The position numbers and the translations under genes are program-made. From NCBI GenBank assembly GCA_002305635.1, contig DBPR01000029.1:104092-168091 (forward strand): a stretch of 64,000 nt of DNA, written 5' to 3'. Numbering within the stretch: position 1 is the first letter of the stretch; each line of letters starts with the position of its first letter. The notes below the pieces were generated by a model that saw nothing but the letters and a program-made list of their open reading frames with translations, had not been told where the DNA came from and searched no databases. Below, in pieces: positions 1-9,255 of this stretch. Source of the DNA: Anaerolineaceae bacterium UBA1415. GTDB taxonomy: Bacteria; Chloroflexota; Anaerolineae; Anaerolineales; Anaerolineaceae.

Positions 1-1
1 T

Positions 2-3000
2 GATCTTTTCGAACAAGCATTTCTTTCAAAACCTGAAAAAAAAGTAAACACATATTGTTCTCCAGTATTGCCTTTAGGGCATGATTTTGAAGGTCTTGTG
101 CATCTCCATGGTAGTGTAACAAATACTAAGAGCATGATTCTAACCGATCGAGATTTCGGTAAGGCTTATCTAACAGATGGTTGGGCATTGCGATTCTTGA
201 TACCCTTATTTCAAAAATTTTCAGTTTTATTCATTGGCTATAGCTATAACGATGTTGTTATGAAGTATCTGGCACGAGCGTTACCTCCTGAATTGACAGA
301 AAAAAGATATATCTTAAGTACTGAAAAAAGAGACGACCATTGGCGGCGATTAAGGCTGACCCCAATTTACTATTCAGGAAGAAACAAACATTCTGCACTA
401 ATCTCTTCATTATCAGAGATGGCGGATAGGCAGAATAGAACTTTACTAGATTGGAAATCTAGAATTACTGATTTATGCTCAAAGGGTTTGCCGAAAGAAA
501 AAGCAAAACTTGATGAACTTGAACAGATATTTCTAGATACTAATAGGACAAAGTTGTTTATTCAGATAGCCAGAGGATTTAGTTGGGTTCCTTGGTTAAT
601 TGAAAAAAAATTTCTTGATCCATTCACTAAACCGAATCTTGATGGATGGGCTAGATGGTTTGCTTCAATATTCATTGAGAACCAGGAAAAAATAATCTCT
701 TTATTTATTAATAGACAGCATATGGATAGACTGTTTTGGTCATCATTAATTTATGAGGTTAATGACCTTGATTTAGAAAAATGTCGACAGATTGATTTTT
801 CAAGGATGATTTCTTTTTTGCTCAGAACAAAGCCGATTCCCTCGAATTTGTCCCTTTATTACATAATCGCACAAAAATGCTATGAATTTGGTGATTTTGA
901 ATCATTGTTAGATGTTTTTGAAACATATGTCAGTGAATACGAAGTCTTAATCACAAAATCACTTTGGAGGGAAAGTGATACATTTGAAGTGGTAGCTGAT
1001 GAACACGGAAATGAAGTGGTATATATGTTTTATCAATTTATTGAGCCTAATTTATCTTTTGCACCAGAGAGATTGTTGAATCTAGCAATGCGAACCTTGA
1101 GAAAAATGAACAGGCTCGAAATGATATGGTCTGATTCAATTTCACAACTCAACTCTTCAAGTATGAGATTTCACAGTCTCCTCAAAGATGTTGATAGAAA
1201 TGAATATGGCACAGATTTCATACAAGTTGCTATCATTTCTGCGAGAAAAGCTCTTCTAGAAATAATGTCAAGAGATTCCGTTTTATGGCGGTTTTATACT
1301 GGTCAAGCTATACGAGACAAATGTAATCTAATTGCAAGGATTGGTTTAGATGCTTTAATTAACTCAGACTTAGTCGATAGTTCTTATATTATTTCCGAGT
1401 TTCTTAAGATTCAACATCCTTTAGCTTGGGATATGCGACCAGAAGTATACGAATTACTTTTCACAAATTTTAAAAGTAGTAATGATGAATTAAAAGTTTT
1501 GGTTTTAGAAAAAATAAATAAATCGATTAATGAAATGGAATGGAATTCTGATTTTAAAACAAAGCAATTAGTTAGCTGGTGTAATTTCTTCTATGAATTA
1601 GATCCCAACAACAAAATTCTAAGGATGAAAAAAGATTTGCTACAAGCAAAGTATCCTGAGGTTAAACCAAAAATAATTGGAAAAAGAATAATTGAAGTAA
1701 GTGGAATTAAAGACCCAGACCCTTCATTTTGGTCACCAGATGAATTGATAAATATGACGACAGATGCAGAATTCGAAAAGATTCTAAATAAAATAAAAAC
1801 ATTCCAGTTGTCGACAGACATTGGCTCCTCCTATATTGCCATACAACGAGCAGTTGAGAAGGATCAGGGTTGGGCGTTTTTATTTGCTGATTATCTCGTC
1901 AAAATAGAATGTTTTAGTAATACTGTTTGGAGCCGTATATTTTTGGGGCTTCAAAAAGTTCACTTGAACGAACAAGAGAAAGAATTCATAATAAATCTCA
2001 GTAAAATCAAGGAGATCATTCATTCTTTTCAATATTATTATTTAGAATTGCTAGAAAATCAACTAAATACTTCAGAAGACCTGTTCAACAATACTGATAT
2101 TAATGAAGTAATTACTCTCGTTGAAAAAATGTTATCTTCAAAAAATCTTGAAGTCATGGTTAGTGAAAAGTCCAGTATTCTAATGAAATCTTGTAACAGT
2201 AATATTGGAATGATTTCATTAATTCTCATCAAATGTGTTGATATTCTGAATAAAAGAAATATCTGCAGAGGGTGCCTTGATAAAGGTTTGGAGATAATAT
2301 CCGAATTAGCTAATTCATCAGAATTTGGGGATTTTGCGAGACCAATGATCTTCACCCAATTTACCTTTTTTATGACTTCTTTTCAAAATTTTGCCATCCG
2401 AGAACTTGTCCCATTCCTGACAAACAGAAAAAATGATTATTATATTCAAGCTTGGAATGGTTTCCTAAATGGGGATAATAATCCAGCAAGCTACATCGAA
2501 CATTTTAAACCCATAATGATTAAAGCTGCTCAAAGAGTTGAGCACTTGGAAGAAAGCGACCGACAATTATTCTTACAACTGTGTGCTCATGTTGCAGTAA
2601 ATGAGAGAAATCCAATAACCTCAATTGTTTTTCCTGTTTTTAAAGTGGTACCGTCAAAATACTTGCACTATTTTTCTAGAACCATTGGGCAAGTAATAAA
2701 TACCGCAGATTCTGATTTAATCGATTCTTTATGGAATAATTTTCTTTCTGACTTTCTCGAAAAGAGAATCAATAATGCCCCTGTGGAAACTACAGACAAA
2801 GAAACCAAAGAGATCTCAAAGTGGCTTATTAAATTAGGGAAATACTATCCTGAAGCGGTAGATTGTTTCATAAAATTCAAACCTGCAGATTTGAGTAAAT
2901 CCAACCTAATTTATAGATTAGAAAATTCTGAAATAACTGATTTATACCCATTGGCGACAAAAAAACTATTGTCATACTTAAATAAGTGTAAAATTGATTC

Positions 3001-3094
3001 TTGGAATAAGCAATACATACAAAAAGTTGTGGAACGTCTGAAAGTCCATCTGGATAAAACCGATATAGAAATGTTAGAAATTGAAATGACATAA
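2..3094 (+). CDS. SIR2-domain large protein, probable phage-defence effector (5' end outside window)
   Basis: The reading frame is open from base 2, so the gene begins upstream of the window. An internal TTG at 68 is not a credible start because the SIR2-like sequence already runs before it. Near the N-terminus I see LVHLHGSV and, about 50 residues later, VLFIGYSYNDVVMKYL. These are the usual second half of a SIR2_2 (NAD-binding or NADase) domain. About 900 further residues are helical, without membrane segments, and resemble the long C-terminal part of SIR2-DUF4020 type proteins; that match is from memory and moderate. SIR2 proteins of this build commonly act as NAD-depleting defence effectors, with the long C-terminal part sensing the trigger. 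The catalytic N-terminal residues are not visible. The gene is much more AT-rich than the chelatase genes next to it, which suggests horizontal transfer. Confidence 0.75.
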   Translation, partial: DLFEQAFLSKPEKKVNTYCSPVLPLGHDFEGLVHLHGSVTNTKSMILTDRDFGKAYLTDGWALRFLIPLFQKFSVLFIGYSYNDVVMKYLARALPPELTEKRYILSTEKRDDHWRRLRLTPIYYSGRNKHSALISSLSEMADRQNRTLLDWKSRITDLCSKGLPKEKAKLDELEQIFLDTNRTKLFIQIARGFSWVPWLIEKKFLDPFTKPNLDGWARWFASIFIENQEKIISLFINRQHMDRLFWSSLIYEVNDLDLEKCRQIDFSRMISFLLRTKPIPSNLSLYYIIAQKCYEFGDFESLLDVFETYVSEYEVLITKSLWRESDTFEVVADEHGNEVVYMFYQFIEPNLSFAPERLLNLAMRTLRKMNRLEMIWSDSISQLNSSSMRFHSLLKDVDRNEYGTDFIQVAIISARKALLEIMSRDSVLWRFYTGQAIRDKCNLIARIGLDALINSDLVDSSYIISEFLKIQHPLAWDMRPEVYELLFTNFKSSNDELKVLVLEKINKSINEMEWNSDFKTKQLVSWCNFFYELDPNNKILRMKKDLLQAKYPEVKPKIIGKRIIEVSGIKDPDPSFWSPDELINMTTDAEFEKILNKIKTFQLSTDIGSSYIAIQRAVEKDQGWAFLFADYLVKIECFSNTVWSRIFLGLQKVHLNEQEKEFIINLSKIKEIIHSFQYYYLELLENQLNTSEDLFNNTDINEVITLVEKMLSSKNLEVMVSEKSSILMKSCNSNIGMISLILIKCVDILNKRNICRGCLDKGLEIISELANSSEFGDFARPMIFTQFTFFMTSFQNFAIRELVPFLTNRKNDYYIQAWNGFLNGDNNPASYIEHFKPIMIKAAQRVEHLEESDRQLFLQLCAHVAVNERNPITSIVFPVFKVVPSKYLHYFSRTIGQVINTADSDLIDSLWNNFLSDFLEKRINNAPVETTDKETKEISKWLIKLGKYYPEAVDCFIKFKPADLSKSNLIYRLENSEITDLYPLATKKLLSYLNKCKIDSWNKQYIQKVVERLKVHLDKTDIEMLEIEMT

Positions 3095-3367
3095 CTCATC
3101 GAGTAGGTAAGGTTCCGCTCCCGTTCTTCGTTCTTATGCTGAGTGCTATGTAAAAAAACAAAACCTAGATGTTATACCACAAGCAGGTTGTGCGATCAGG
3201 GGTACGCAATTTTGACCGCACAACCGCACAACCGCACAACCTCACCCTTGCACAATCCAAGGGCAGGCAACCTCAGCTTTTACCCTCATACCTATACAAA
3301 ATACAGGGTAAAAGGGTAAAACCTCATCGCCTCCGTGCTATAATTTGCCTTTGCAAAGGAAGCGACT
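3095..3367. other. intergenic spacer with short tandem repeat and chelatase promoter
   Basis: No convincing gene is seen. An 8 bp unit, CCGCACAA, occurs three times in tandem at 3216-3239. A -10-like TATAAT lies at 3339-3344, upstream of the chelatase start. No good -35 is visible. The sequence AAAGGA precedes the start codon at 3368. Confidence 0.5.
3339..3344 (+). promoter_or_regulatory. candidate -10 box of the chelatase gene
   Basis: A perfect TATAAT lies 23 bases before the ATG at 3368, leaving room for a short leader with an AAAGGA ribosome site. The -35 region is weak, so this is a moderate call. Confidence 0.4.
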
Positions 3368-4498
3368 ATGAATCATAAAGTAATTTTTCCCTTCACCGCC
3401 ATTGTTGGGCAGGAGCGCATGATGCGCGCCCTCATCCTCAACGCGGTTGACCCGCGCATCGGCGGCGTCCTCATCCGCGGCGAACGCGGCACTGCCAAAT
3501 CCACCGCCGCCCGCGCCCTGGCAGCCCTCCTGCCCGCCATCGAGGTCGTCACAGACTGCCGTTTCAACTGCGACCCCGCCAAACCGACCACCTGGTGTAC
3601 CGAATGTCAGGAGCGTTTTGTCGGCGGCGAAGACCCTTTGCCCCACGAAAGCAAAACCACCCCCTTCGTCAACCTGCCCGTTTCCGCCACCGAAGACCGT
3701 GTCGTCGGCACCCTCGATATCGAACGCGCCATCCAGAAAGGCGAGCGCCATTTTGAGCCCGGCGTGCTGGCAAGCGCCAACCGCGGCTTGCTCTACATCG
3801 ACGAGGTCAACCTGCTCGACGATCACGTCGTCGATATCCTGCTCGACTCCGCCGCTATGGGCACCAACGTCGTCGAACGCGAAGGCATCTCCTTCAGCCA
3901 CCCCGCCCGCTTCATCCTCGTTGGCACGATGAACCCCGAAGAGGGCGACCTGCGCCCGCAGCTGCTCGACCGATTCGCCTTTTCCGTTGAAATTCACGGC
4001 ATCCTGGATAAAGCCCAGCGCGTCGAGATCATGCGCCGCAACATCGCCTTTGAAAGCGACCCCGAAGCCTTCCGCCAGGCATTTTTGCCCCAGGAGCTTG
4101 AGCTTTCCGACAGAATCGCCGCCGCCCAAAAACTGGTCGAAGACGTTTCCTACACCCAGCGCGACCTGCTGATCATCGCCGAGCTGACCTCCTCGATGGA
4201 TGTCGATGGGCACCGCTCCGACCTGGTCATCCTCAAAGCCGCCCGCGCCCAGGCAGCCTTTGAGGGGCGCGACCGCATCACCCCGCACGATATCGCCATG
4301 GCTGCCGAACTGGCGCTGCCCCACCGCGTCAAGGCTGGTCCCTTCCGCAAGAGCGAGAATGGCATCGAGCACCTCAACGCCAAACTGGCAGACCTGAAGA
4401 TGCAGACCACGCTCTCTCCTTCTGAGGACGACCGCGACCAGGAAGTTGAGCAAAACCAGGACGACGATAAAAAAAAAGTGACCCCGTCCCTGACTTAG
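3368..4498 (+). CDS. Mg/Co chelatase AAA+ subunit (ChlI-type; N-terminal part of ChlD-type protein)
   Basis: This is an AAA+ ATPase of the magnesium/cobalt chelatase family. It powers metal insertion into a tetrapyrrole together with a VWA-domain subunit and a large catalytic subunit. Walker A is GERGTAKST at residues 38-46. The Walker B LLYIDEVNLL and the sensor region VGTMNPEEGDLRPQLLDRFAF follow in the family order. The cysteine-containing insert CDPAKPTTWCTEC is typical of the ChlI/BchI fold. The frame ends in a charged Asp/Lys stretch and a TAG 19 bases after nine consecutive A. The VWA half continues in the -1 frame from that same A run, so this product (376 aa) could be the small subunit, or the truncated form of a ~710 aa ChlD made by frameshifting. 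No photosynthesis genes are nearby, so cobalt or corrin use is as likely as magnesium. Confidence 0.88.
   Translation: MNHKVIFPFTAIVGQERMMRALILNAVDPRIGGVLIRGERGTAKSTAARALAALLPAIEVVTDCRFNCDPAKPTTWCTECQERFVGGEDPLPHESKTTPFVNLPVSATEDRVVGTLDIERAIQKGERHFEPGVLASANRGLLYIDEVNLLDDHVVDILLDSAAMGTNVVEREGISFSHPARFILVGTMNPEEGDLRPQLLDRFAFSVEIHGILDKAQRVEIMRRNIAFESDPEAFRQAFLPQELELSDRIAAAQKLVEDVSYTQRDLLIIAELTSSMDVDGHRSDLVILKAARAQAAFEGRDRITPHDIAMAAELALPHRVKAGPFRKSENGIEHLNAKLADLKMQTTLSPSEDDRDQEVEQNQDDDKKKVTPSLT
4469..4477 (+). other. A9 slippery run joining the two chelatase frames (-1)
   Basis: Nine A residues are read AAA AAA AAA in the upstream frame. The VWA frame has a stop (TAA at 4468-4470) just before the run and is open from 4471 to 5499. 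A single -1 slip therefore gives one 710-residue ChlI-linker-VWA protein. A -1 shift could be programmed, could arise by polymerase slippage, or could reflect a sequencing or real frameshift error. Confidence 0.7.
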
Positions 4499-4536
4499 AC
4501 AACAAAGACAACGACTTTGATCCTGAGATCCCGATC

Positions 4537-5499
4537 GTGGGCGAGTCGCAGCAGGACGTATTCGTCCAGCTCAACCCGAACTGGTGGGACGGCGGCAAGG
4601 TGGTCAAGCCAGGCGAGACCTTTGAGCCGCGCCAGCTCGACACCCCGCTCGACGAAATGGTCCGCAAACAGGGCGGCAGACGTTCCCAGACGATGTCCAG
4701 GACCAAACGCGGGCGCTACATCATGGCGCGCCCAGCCCCGCGCGACCGCAGCGACGTGGCTTTTGACGCCACACTGCGCGCCGCCGCGCCCTATCAGCGC
4801 CGCCGCAAAGCCCTGCGCGAGGAGCGCAAGGTCGCTTTTGCCATCCGTCCCGACGATTTTCAGAAAAAAGTGCGCGTGCGCAAGACCGCCAACCTGATCC
4901 TCTTTTTGGTTGATGGCTCCTGGTCGATGGCGGTCGCCGAGCGCATGCAGGCGACCAAGGCGGCGATCCTGTCGCTGCTGACCGACGCCTACCAGCGTCG
5001 CGATCGGGTCGGCCTGGTCGTCTTCCAGAAAGACCGCGCCACCCTGGTCCTGGCGCCGACCAATTCGGTCCTGCTGGCGCAGCGCGCGCTGGCGAGCATC
5101 CCGGTCGGCGGCAAGACGCCTCTCTCGGCTGGGCTGGAAATGGCATGGGAGGTCATCGCGCGTGAGAAGATCCTGCACCCGGATGTGCAGCCCCTGCTGA
5201 TCGTCTTGACCGACGGCGCCGGCAACGTACCCCTCGTGCCCGGCAGACCTGTGGCGGAGGAGATCAAAGAGCTGGCGGGCATGTTCGCCAACGAGAAGAT
5301 CCACAGCGTTGTGATCAACATGGAGCAGAAGGTCTTCGACAGTGGTCTGGCGCAGGGTCTGGCGGAAGATATGGGCGCGGTTTGTTATACCGTTGATGAT
5401 CTGAGGGGCGACACGCTTTACAAGACTGTCCAGAAAGAGATCCTCGCCCCCTCCGTCCCAACCTACCGCGAATTGGGCTACAGCTCGGCCGGGTTGTAG
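4537..5499 (+). CDS. VWA (MIDAS) domain part of ChlD-type chelatase subunit
   Basis: This is the von Willebrand A half of a ChlD/BchD chelatase subunit. It carries the metal-dependent adhesion motif DGSWS in LILFLVDGSWSMAVAE, the later GGKTPLSAGL threonine element and an LTDGAGN loop. These are the features that dock the AAA+ ring to the catalytic subunit. The frame is open from 4471. The first possible start, GTG at 4537, has no ribosome-binding sequence, and the acidic linker coded before it (DPVPDLDNKDNDFDPEIP) belongs to the family's acidic hinge. Independent translation is therefore unlikely, and expression by -1 shifting from the upstream frame is the better model. The combined length of 710 residues fits ChlD proteins. 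Confidence 0.85.
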   Translation: MGESQQDVFVQLNPNWWDGGKVVKPGETFEPRQLDTPLDEMVRKQGGRRSQTMSRTKRGRYIMARPAPRDRSDVAFDATLRAAAPYQRRRKALREERKVAFAIRPDDFQKKVRVRKTANLILFLVDGSWSMAVAERMQATKAAILSLLTDAYQRRDRVGLVVFQKDRATLVLAPTNSVLLAQRALASIPVGGKTPLSAGLEMAWEVIAREKILHPDVQPLLIVLTDGAGNVPLVPGRPVAEEIKELAGMFANEKIHSVVINMEQKVFDSGLAQGLAEDMGAVCYTVDDLRGDTLYKTVQKEILAPSVPTYRELGYSSAGL

Positions 5500-5567
5500 T
5501 TTGATCTCAGACCTTCTCCCACCAAGGGTGATAAAATCAAGCCAAACTACCTTGTGGGAAAAGACTG

Positions 5568-7097
5568 ATGACAAGATCTGACAGCAAAAACAGTCCCTGG
5601 TTTGCCATTCTGGCGCTTCTTTTCAGCCTGATCGTAAAACTTCCGATCGCGCCAAATTTTTATCCATATCCTGGGCGGGATTCAGGGGTTTTTGCCTATA
5701 TTGGCTGGCGCATCCTCGAGGGCGAGCTGCCCTATGTCAATGTATGGGATCACAAGCCGCCCCTCGTTTTCTATATCAACGCGCTTGGTCTGAAAATGAC
5801 CAACCTCTCCTTCTGGGGTGTCTGGATCATAGGAGTGATCTCGCTGGCCATCGCGGCATATTTCAGCCTGAAGCTGCTCTCAAGACTTTACAAACCAAGC
5901 ATTGCTGTCGCTGTTACCGTGGTTTGGTTGGCGTGTCTGCCGATCCTCTACGGGATCGGCAATTTGACCACCGAATACACCCTCCCACTTCAGTTTGCCA
6001 GCCTGTACGCTGCCTATCTGTGGCTGAGTGATGTTAAGAGACCCTTTTGGAAGTTCTTCCTGATCGGGGTTCTGGGCGGGATGGGGTTCATGACCAAACA
6101 ATCGAGCATTGGCGTTTGGGTCGCGATCGGCATGGCACTGGTGGCGCTGTTCTTCCATAAACCCGCGCGCAAAGACACTACGAAAAAAATCCTTGGCATG
6201 GTCGCCGGGGTTTTCTTTTTCTGCGCATTGGTGGTTCTTTATTTTTACCTTGAAGATGGACTTAAGGCGTTTTTGAATCAGGCTTTCGCTTATAACTTTA
6301 AATATATCAGCCGTAGTAACGTGAGTGTTGTGCGACGGCTTATGAATCTGATCGACATGCGGGAAATGAAAACCATAACCGTATTTCATCTTGGCGTAGT
6401 AGGAGGGTTTGCAGCATTGGCGCGCGTGTTCGGCAATAAAAAGGGAAAGGCTTTTGCGCCTGAGACCTTGTTCTATGGCCTGGTTGTGTTCGATCTTGTC
6501 CTGGAAGTGCTGTTAACGCACCTGCCCGATAACACCTATAAACACTATTACATGACCATGCTGCCATCTTTATCGATATTAACTGGCTTCCTGGCGTCAA
6601 GTTTGATCGATTCTCTGAACCATGATCTTGCAGGCAACAGAAAATGGTTGGAAAAGGCGTTTCTGTGCATGATGGCAGCTTTTGCCTGTATTCCATTGTT
6701 ATGGAAATGGTATGACAGTTTGCATGGTGTTACTCCAACCGTTAATGAAGGTGTGATCGAATTTGTTCAGTCCGAAACTGAACCGGAGGATACGGTCTTG
6801 ATCTGGGGTGCAGAAACGATGATAAATTATTACACCCAACGTGAGGCGCCAACCCGATACGTTTATCAGTATCCATTAATTCATGGCGATTACGTAAACA
6901 AAGAGATGATCCTTGAGTTTCTAAATGACATTCAGGGAAAAGAACCCAAGTTTATTATCGACTCCAACAGACATGATATGCCCTTTATGACCTTCCCGTT
7001 CAGCAATGAAGATATTGAGGAAGGGATCAACTGGATCACTGAAGAATATGAGCTGGTTGAGGATATCGAGGGTTGGATCGTTTATCAGAAGAAGTAG
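5568..7097 (+). CDS. GT39/PMT-type membrane glycosyltransferase
   Basis: A 509-residue integral membrane protein of the glycosyltransferase-39/ArnT-like superfamily. These enzymes move a sugar from a polyprenyl-phosphate carrier to a lipid or protein on the outer side of the membrane. The N-terminal loop after the first membrane helix reads YPGRDSGVFAYIGWRILEG, then PYVNVWDHKPP. The Asp at residue 38 sits where the family's catalytic acidic residue lies. About ten hydrophobic segments follow. A soluble C-terminal tail of about 120 residues carries ILIWGAET-like sequence seen in related proteins. The gene stands alone, converges on kbl, and shares a bidirectional terminator with it. Confidence 0.75.
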   Translation: MTRSDSKNSPWFAILALLFSLIVKLPIAPNFYPYPGRDSGVFAYIGWRILEGELPYVNVWDHKPPLVFYINALGLKMTNLSFWGVWIIGVISLAIAAYFSLKLLSRLYKPSIAVAVTVVWLACLPILYGIGNLTTEYTLPLQFASLYAAYLWLSDVKRPFWKFFLIGVLGGMGFMTKQSSIGVWVAIGMALVALFFHKPARKDTTKKILGMVAGVFFFCALVVLYFYLEDGLKAFLNQAFAYNFKYISRSNVSVVRRLMNLIDMREMKTITVFHLGVVGGFAALARVFGNKKGKAFAPETLFYGLVVFDLVLEVLLTHLPDNTYKHYYMTMLPSLSILTGFLASSLIDSLNHDLAGNRKWLEKAFLCMMAAFACIPLLWKWYDSLHGVTPTVNEGVIEFVQSETEPEDTVLIWGAETMINYYTQREAPTRYVYQYPLIHGDYVNKEMILEFLNDIQGKEPKFIIDSNRHDMPFMTFPFSNEDIEEGINWITEEYELVEDIEGWIVYQKK

Positions 7098-7134
7098 CCC
7101 GTTCCAACACCATCTCGAAGCTTGGTCTTAATTG

Positions 7135-7163
7135 AAAAACAGCCCGTATTAGCGAGCTGTTTT
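7135..7163. terminator. bidirectional terminator between GT39 gene and kbl
   Basis: The inverted repeat AAAACAGC / GCTGTTTT (7136-7143 and 7156-7163) is flanked by A on the left and T on the right. It sits between convergent genes, so it can serve both. Confidence 0.7.
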
Positions 7164-7178
7164 GACAGTAACAAACGT

Positions 7179-8372
7179 TTACAGAATTTTATTTCCCTTT
7201 CCGAGCATCTTGCCAACACGATCGAAGGCGTCGAGCGCCTGTTCGAGGTGATCCTGGCTGTGAGCGGCCGAGATCATGACGCGAATGCGGGCCTTGCCCC
7301 TGGGAACGGTCGGGAAGCCGAGCGCTCCGGCGAAGATGCCTTCATCCATGAGCTTGCGGCTGAATTCGCGCGCCAGTTGGACATCGCCAAGCATGACCGG
7401 AGTGATGGGGGTTTGGGTCGCGCCGGTATCAAAACCAAGCTTGCGCATTTCTTCCTGGAAGAAACGGGCGTTTGCCCATAATCGGTCAACCAGTTCGGTG
7501 GATTCTTCGAGCAGATCGACCGAGGCCAGGCAAGCAGCCACATCCGGGACGGTGACGGCTGAGCTGAAGAGGAAGGGTCGCCCGCGTTGGCGCAGCCATT
7601 CGATGATCTTTGCGTTGCCGGCAACCACGCCGCCGACCACGCCAAAAGCCTTGCTGAAAGTGCCAACTTCGACGTCAACCTGACCGTGAAGCTTGAAGTG
7701 GTCAACGATACCGCGACCGCCCTCGCCCAAAACGCCTTCGCCGTGAGCGTCATCGACCATGGTCATGACGTTGTATTTTTTAGAAACCTCGACCAATTTG
7801 TCGAGCGGGGCATAATCGCCATCCATCGAGAAAACGCCGTCCGTGATCATGAGGCCGCGGCGATAAGTTCCCTGAGCTTCTTTGACCACGCGCTCGAAAT
7901 CAGCCACATCGGCATGGGCGAATCGATGAATTTTCGCGCCGGAGAGGCGTGAGCCATCGATAATGGAAGCGTGGTTGAGTTCGTCCGAGAAAATCGCATC
8001 TTCCTTGCCAACCAAAGCCGGGATCGTCGCGCCGTTGGCGGTGAAACCGGATTGGAAGGTGATGGCGGCTTCCACCCGTTTGAAAGCGGCCATGCGCTTT
8101 TCGAGCTCGACATGCAGGCTAAGCGTCCCGGCGATGGAGCGCACCGCGGCGGGGCCCACGCCGTATTTTTGCATTGCTTCGGTGGCGGCTTTGACAATAT
8201 GGGGGTGGTTGGCAAGCCCCAGATAATTGTTGGAGCAGAAGTTGAGCACTTGTTTGCCGTTGATGATCACCGATGGCCCCTGAGGAGAGTCCATCATGGG
8301 AATGGTGTTGTAAAAACCAGTGTCTTTGAGGTTTTGGAGTTCTTCGTCAATCCAGGCTAATTTGTGTGTCAT
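7179..8372 (-). CDS. kbl: Glycine C-acetyltransferase (2-amino-3-ketobutyrate CoA ligase) family
   Basis: A PLP-dependent alpha-oxoamine synthase of 397 residues, the usual Kbl/BioF length. It joins glycine and acetyl-CoA reversibly to 2-amino-3-ketobutyrate in threonine breakdown. The PLP lysine is Lys241 in TFSKAFG. The substrate-site stretch NFCSNNYLGL and the VDDAHGEGVLGEGGRG motif with the PLP-contacting Asp-x-His are present. Kbl and BioF/serine palmitoyltransferase are close relatives. The N-terminal region (MMDSPQGPSVIINGKQVLNF) fits Kbl best. A strong AAGGAGAA site precedes the ATG. No threonine dehydrogenase is adjacent, so the partner step must lie elsewhere. Confidence 0.85.
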   Translation of the reverse strand: MTHKLAWIDEELQNLKDTGFYNTIPMMDSPQGPSVIINGKQVLNFCSNNYLGLANHPHIVKAATEAMQKYGVGPAAVRSIAGTLSLHVELEKRMAAFKRVEAAITFQSGFTANGATIPALVGKEDAIFSDELNHASIIDGSRLSGAKIHRFAHADVADFERVVKEAQGTYRRGLMITDGVFSMDGDYAPLDKLVEVSKKYNVMTMVDDAHGEGVLGEGGRGIVDHFKLHGQVDVEVGTFSKAFGVVGGVVAGNAKIIEWLRQRGRPFLFSSAVTVPDVAACLASVDLLEESTELVDRLWANARFFQEEMRKLGFDTGATQTPITPVMLGDVQLAREFSRKLMDEGIFAGALGFPTVPRGKARIRVMISAAHSQDHLEQALDAFDRVGKMLGKGNKIL

Positions 8373-8502
8373 AGTTCTCCTTTTTCTTAATTGGTCCTGA
8401 CTATCTGATTATACTCGTCTGAGCCACAAAATATTGAAACAGATGATATATTTAAACATTCCTGGCCCAAACCAGAGTTGGATTGACAGATTTGGAGAGA
8501 CC

Positions 8503-9237
8503 ATGCTTGTAATCAGAGCGAAAAACTACGAAGAATTAAGTCGGAAGGCGGCAAAATATATCGCCAATCAGGTGGAGCTAAAGCCAAACAGTGTTTTGGG
8601 ACTCGCGACCGGTTCCACCCCTGTAGGGACTTATAAGGAATTAATTCGTTATTGCCAGGAAGAAGGCCTGAGTTTCAGGAAAATTCGTACGGTCAATCTG
8701 GATGAATACTACGGCTTGCGCCCGGATCACGAGCAGAGCTACCGGCATTTTATGGACCACAATTTGTTTGACCATATCGACATTCTCAAGGAGAACACGC
8801 ATGTACCGGACGGCCTGACCCAGGATCCATGCGCGTTTGGGGAAGCCTATGACGAAATGATCTCCGTTTTAGGTGGCATCGATCTGCAGTTGTTGGGGAT
8901 CGGCAGCAATGGCCATATTGCCTTTAATGAACCGAACCAGCACTTTGTCGCCCCGACGCATCTGGTAAAACTCAGCGAGAACACGCTTGAAGACAACGCG
9001 CGCTTTTTTGACTCGATCGATGAGGTGCCTCCTCAGGCTATTACGATGGGGATGCGTTCGATCATGCGGGCAAGGCGAATATTGATCCTGGCGAGCGGTG
9101 TCAACAAAGCCGAAGCGGTCAAGGGGATGCTGGAAGGCGAAATTGACCCGATGCTGCCAGCTTCGATCCTGCAATTGCACCCCGATGTCGTCCTGATCGC
9201 CGACAATGAGGCGCTTTCTCTCTGTGCTCTGGAATAG
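8503..9237 (+). CDS. nagB: Glucosamine-6-phosphate deaminase
   Basis: This enzyme converts glucosamine-6-phosphate to fructose-6-phosphate and ammonia in amino-sugar catabolism. The family motifs are LATGSTPVGTYKELI (phosphate loop), TVNLDEYYGL, and GIGSNGHIAFNEP (active-site region). The longest frame starts at 8434, but NagB proteins begin at a short beta strand like MLVIRAKNYEELS. I chose ATG 8503, which has GGAGAG just upstream and gives 244 residues, a normal length. The N-terminal 23 residues of the longer version look non-conserved. The gene ends at a small hairpin (9235-9255) that overlaps its own stop codon and that of the convergent DegV gene. No nagA is nearby. Confidence 0.88.
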   Translation: MLVIRAKNYEELSRKAAKYIANQVELKPNSVLGLATGSTPVGTYKELIRYCQEEGLSFRKIRTVNLDEYYGLRPDHEQSYRHFMDHNLFDHIDILKENTHVPDGLTQDPCAFGEAYDEMISVLGGIDLQLLGIGSNGHIAFNEPNQHFVAPTHLVKLSENTLEDNARFFDSIDEVPPQAITMGMRSIMRARRILILASGVNKAEAVKGMLEGEIDPMLPASILQLHPDVVLIADNEALSLCALE

Positions 9238-9255
9238 ATCTTCTTACAAGATCTA
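9235..9255. terminator. small hairpin shared by the ends of nagB and the degV gene
   Basis: The inverted repeat TAGATCTT / AAGATCTA has a 5-base loop and overlaps both stop codons. There is no strong T run, so termination is possible but not certain. Confidence 0.35.

Noticed and set aside
3169..3378. 69-codon frame between the SIR2 gene and the chelatase
   Set aside because: It includes the tandem CCGCACAA repeat and the chelatase promoter, with no ribosome site and no family character.
3368..5499. Bacteriochlorophyll biosynthesis locus
   Set aside because: Only the ChlI/ChlD type halves are present, with no other chlorophyll genes. Cobalt or other chelation is just as likely.
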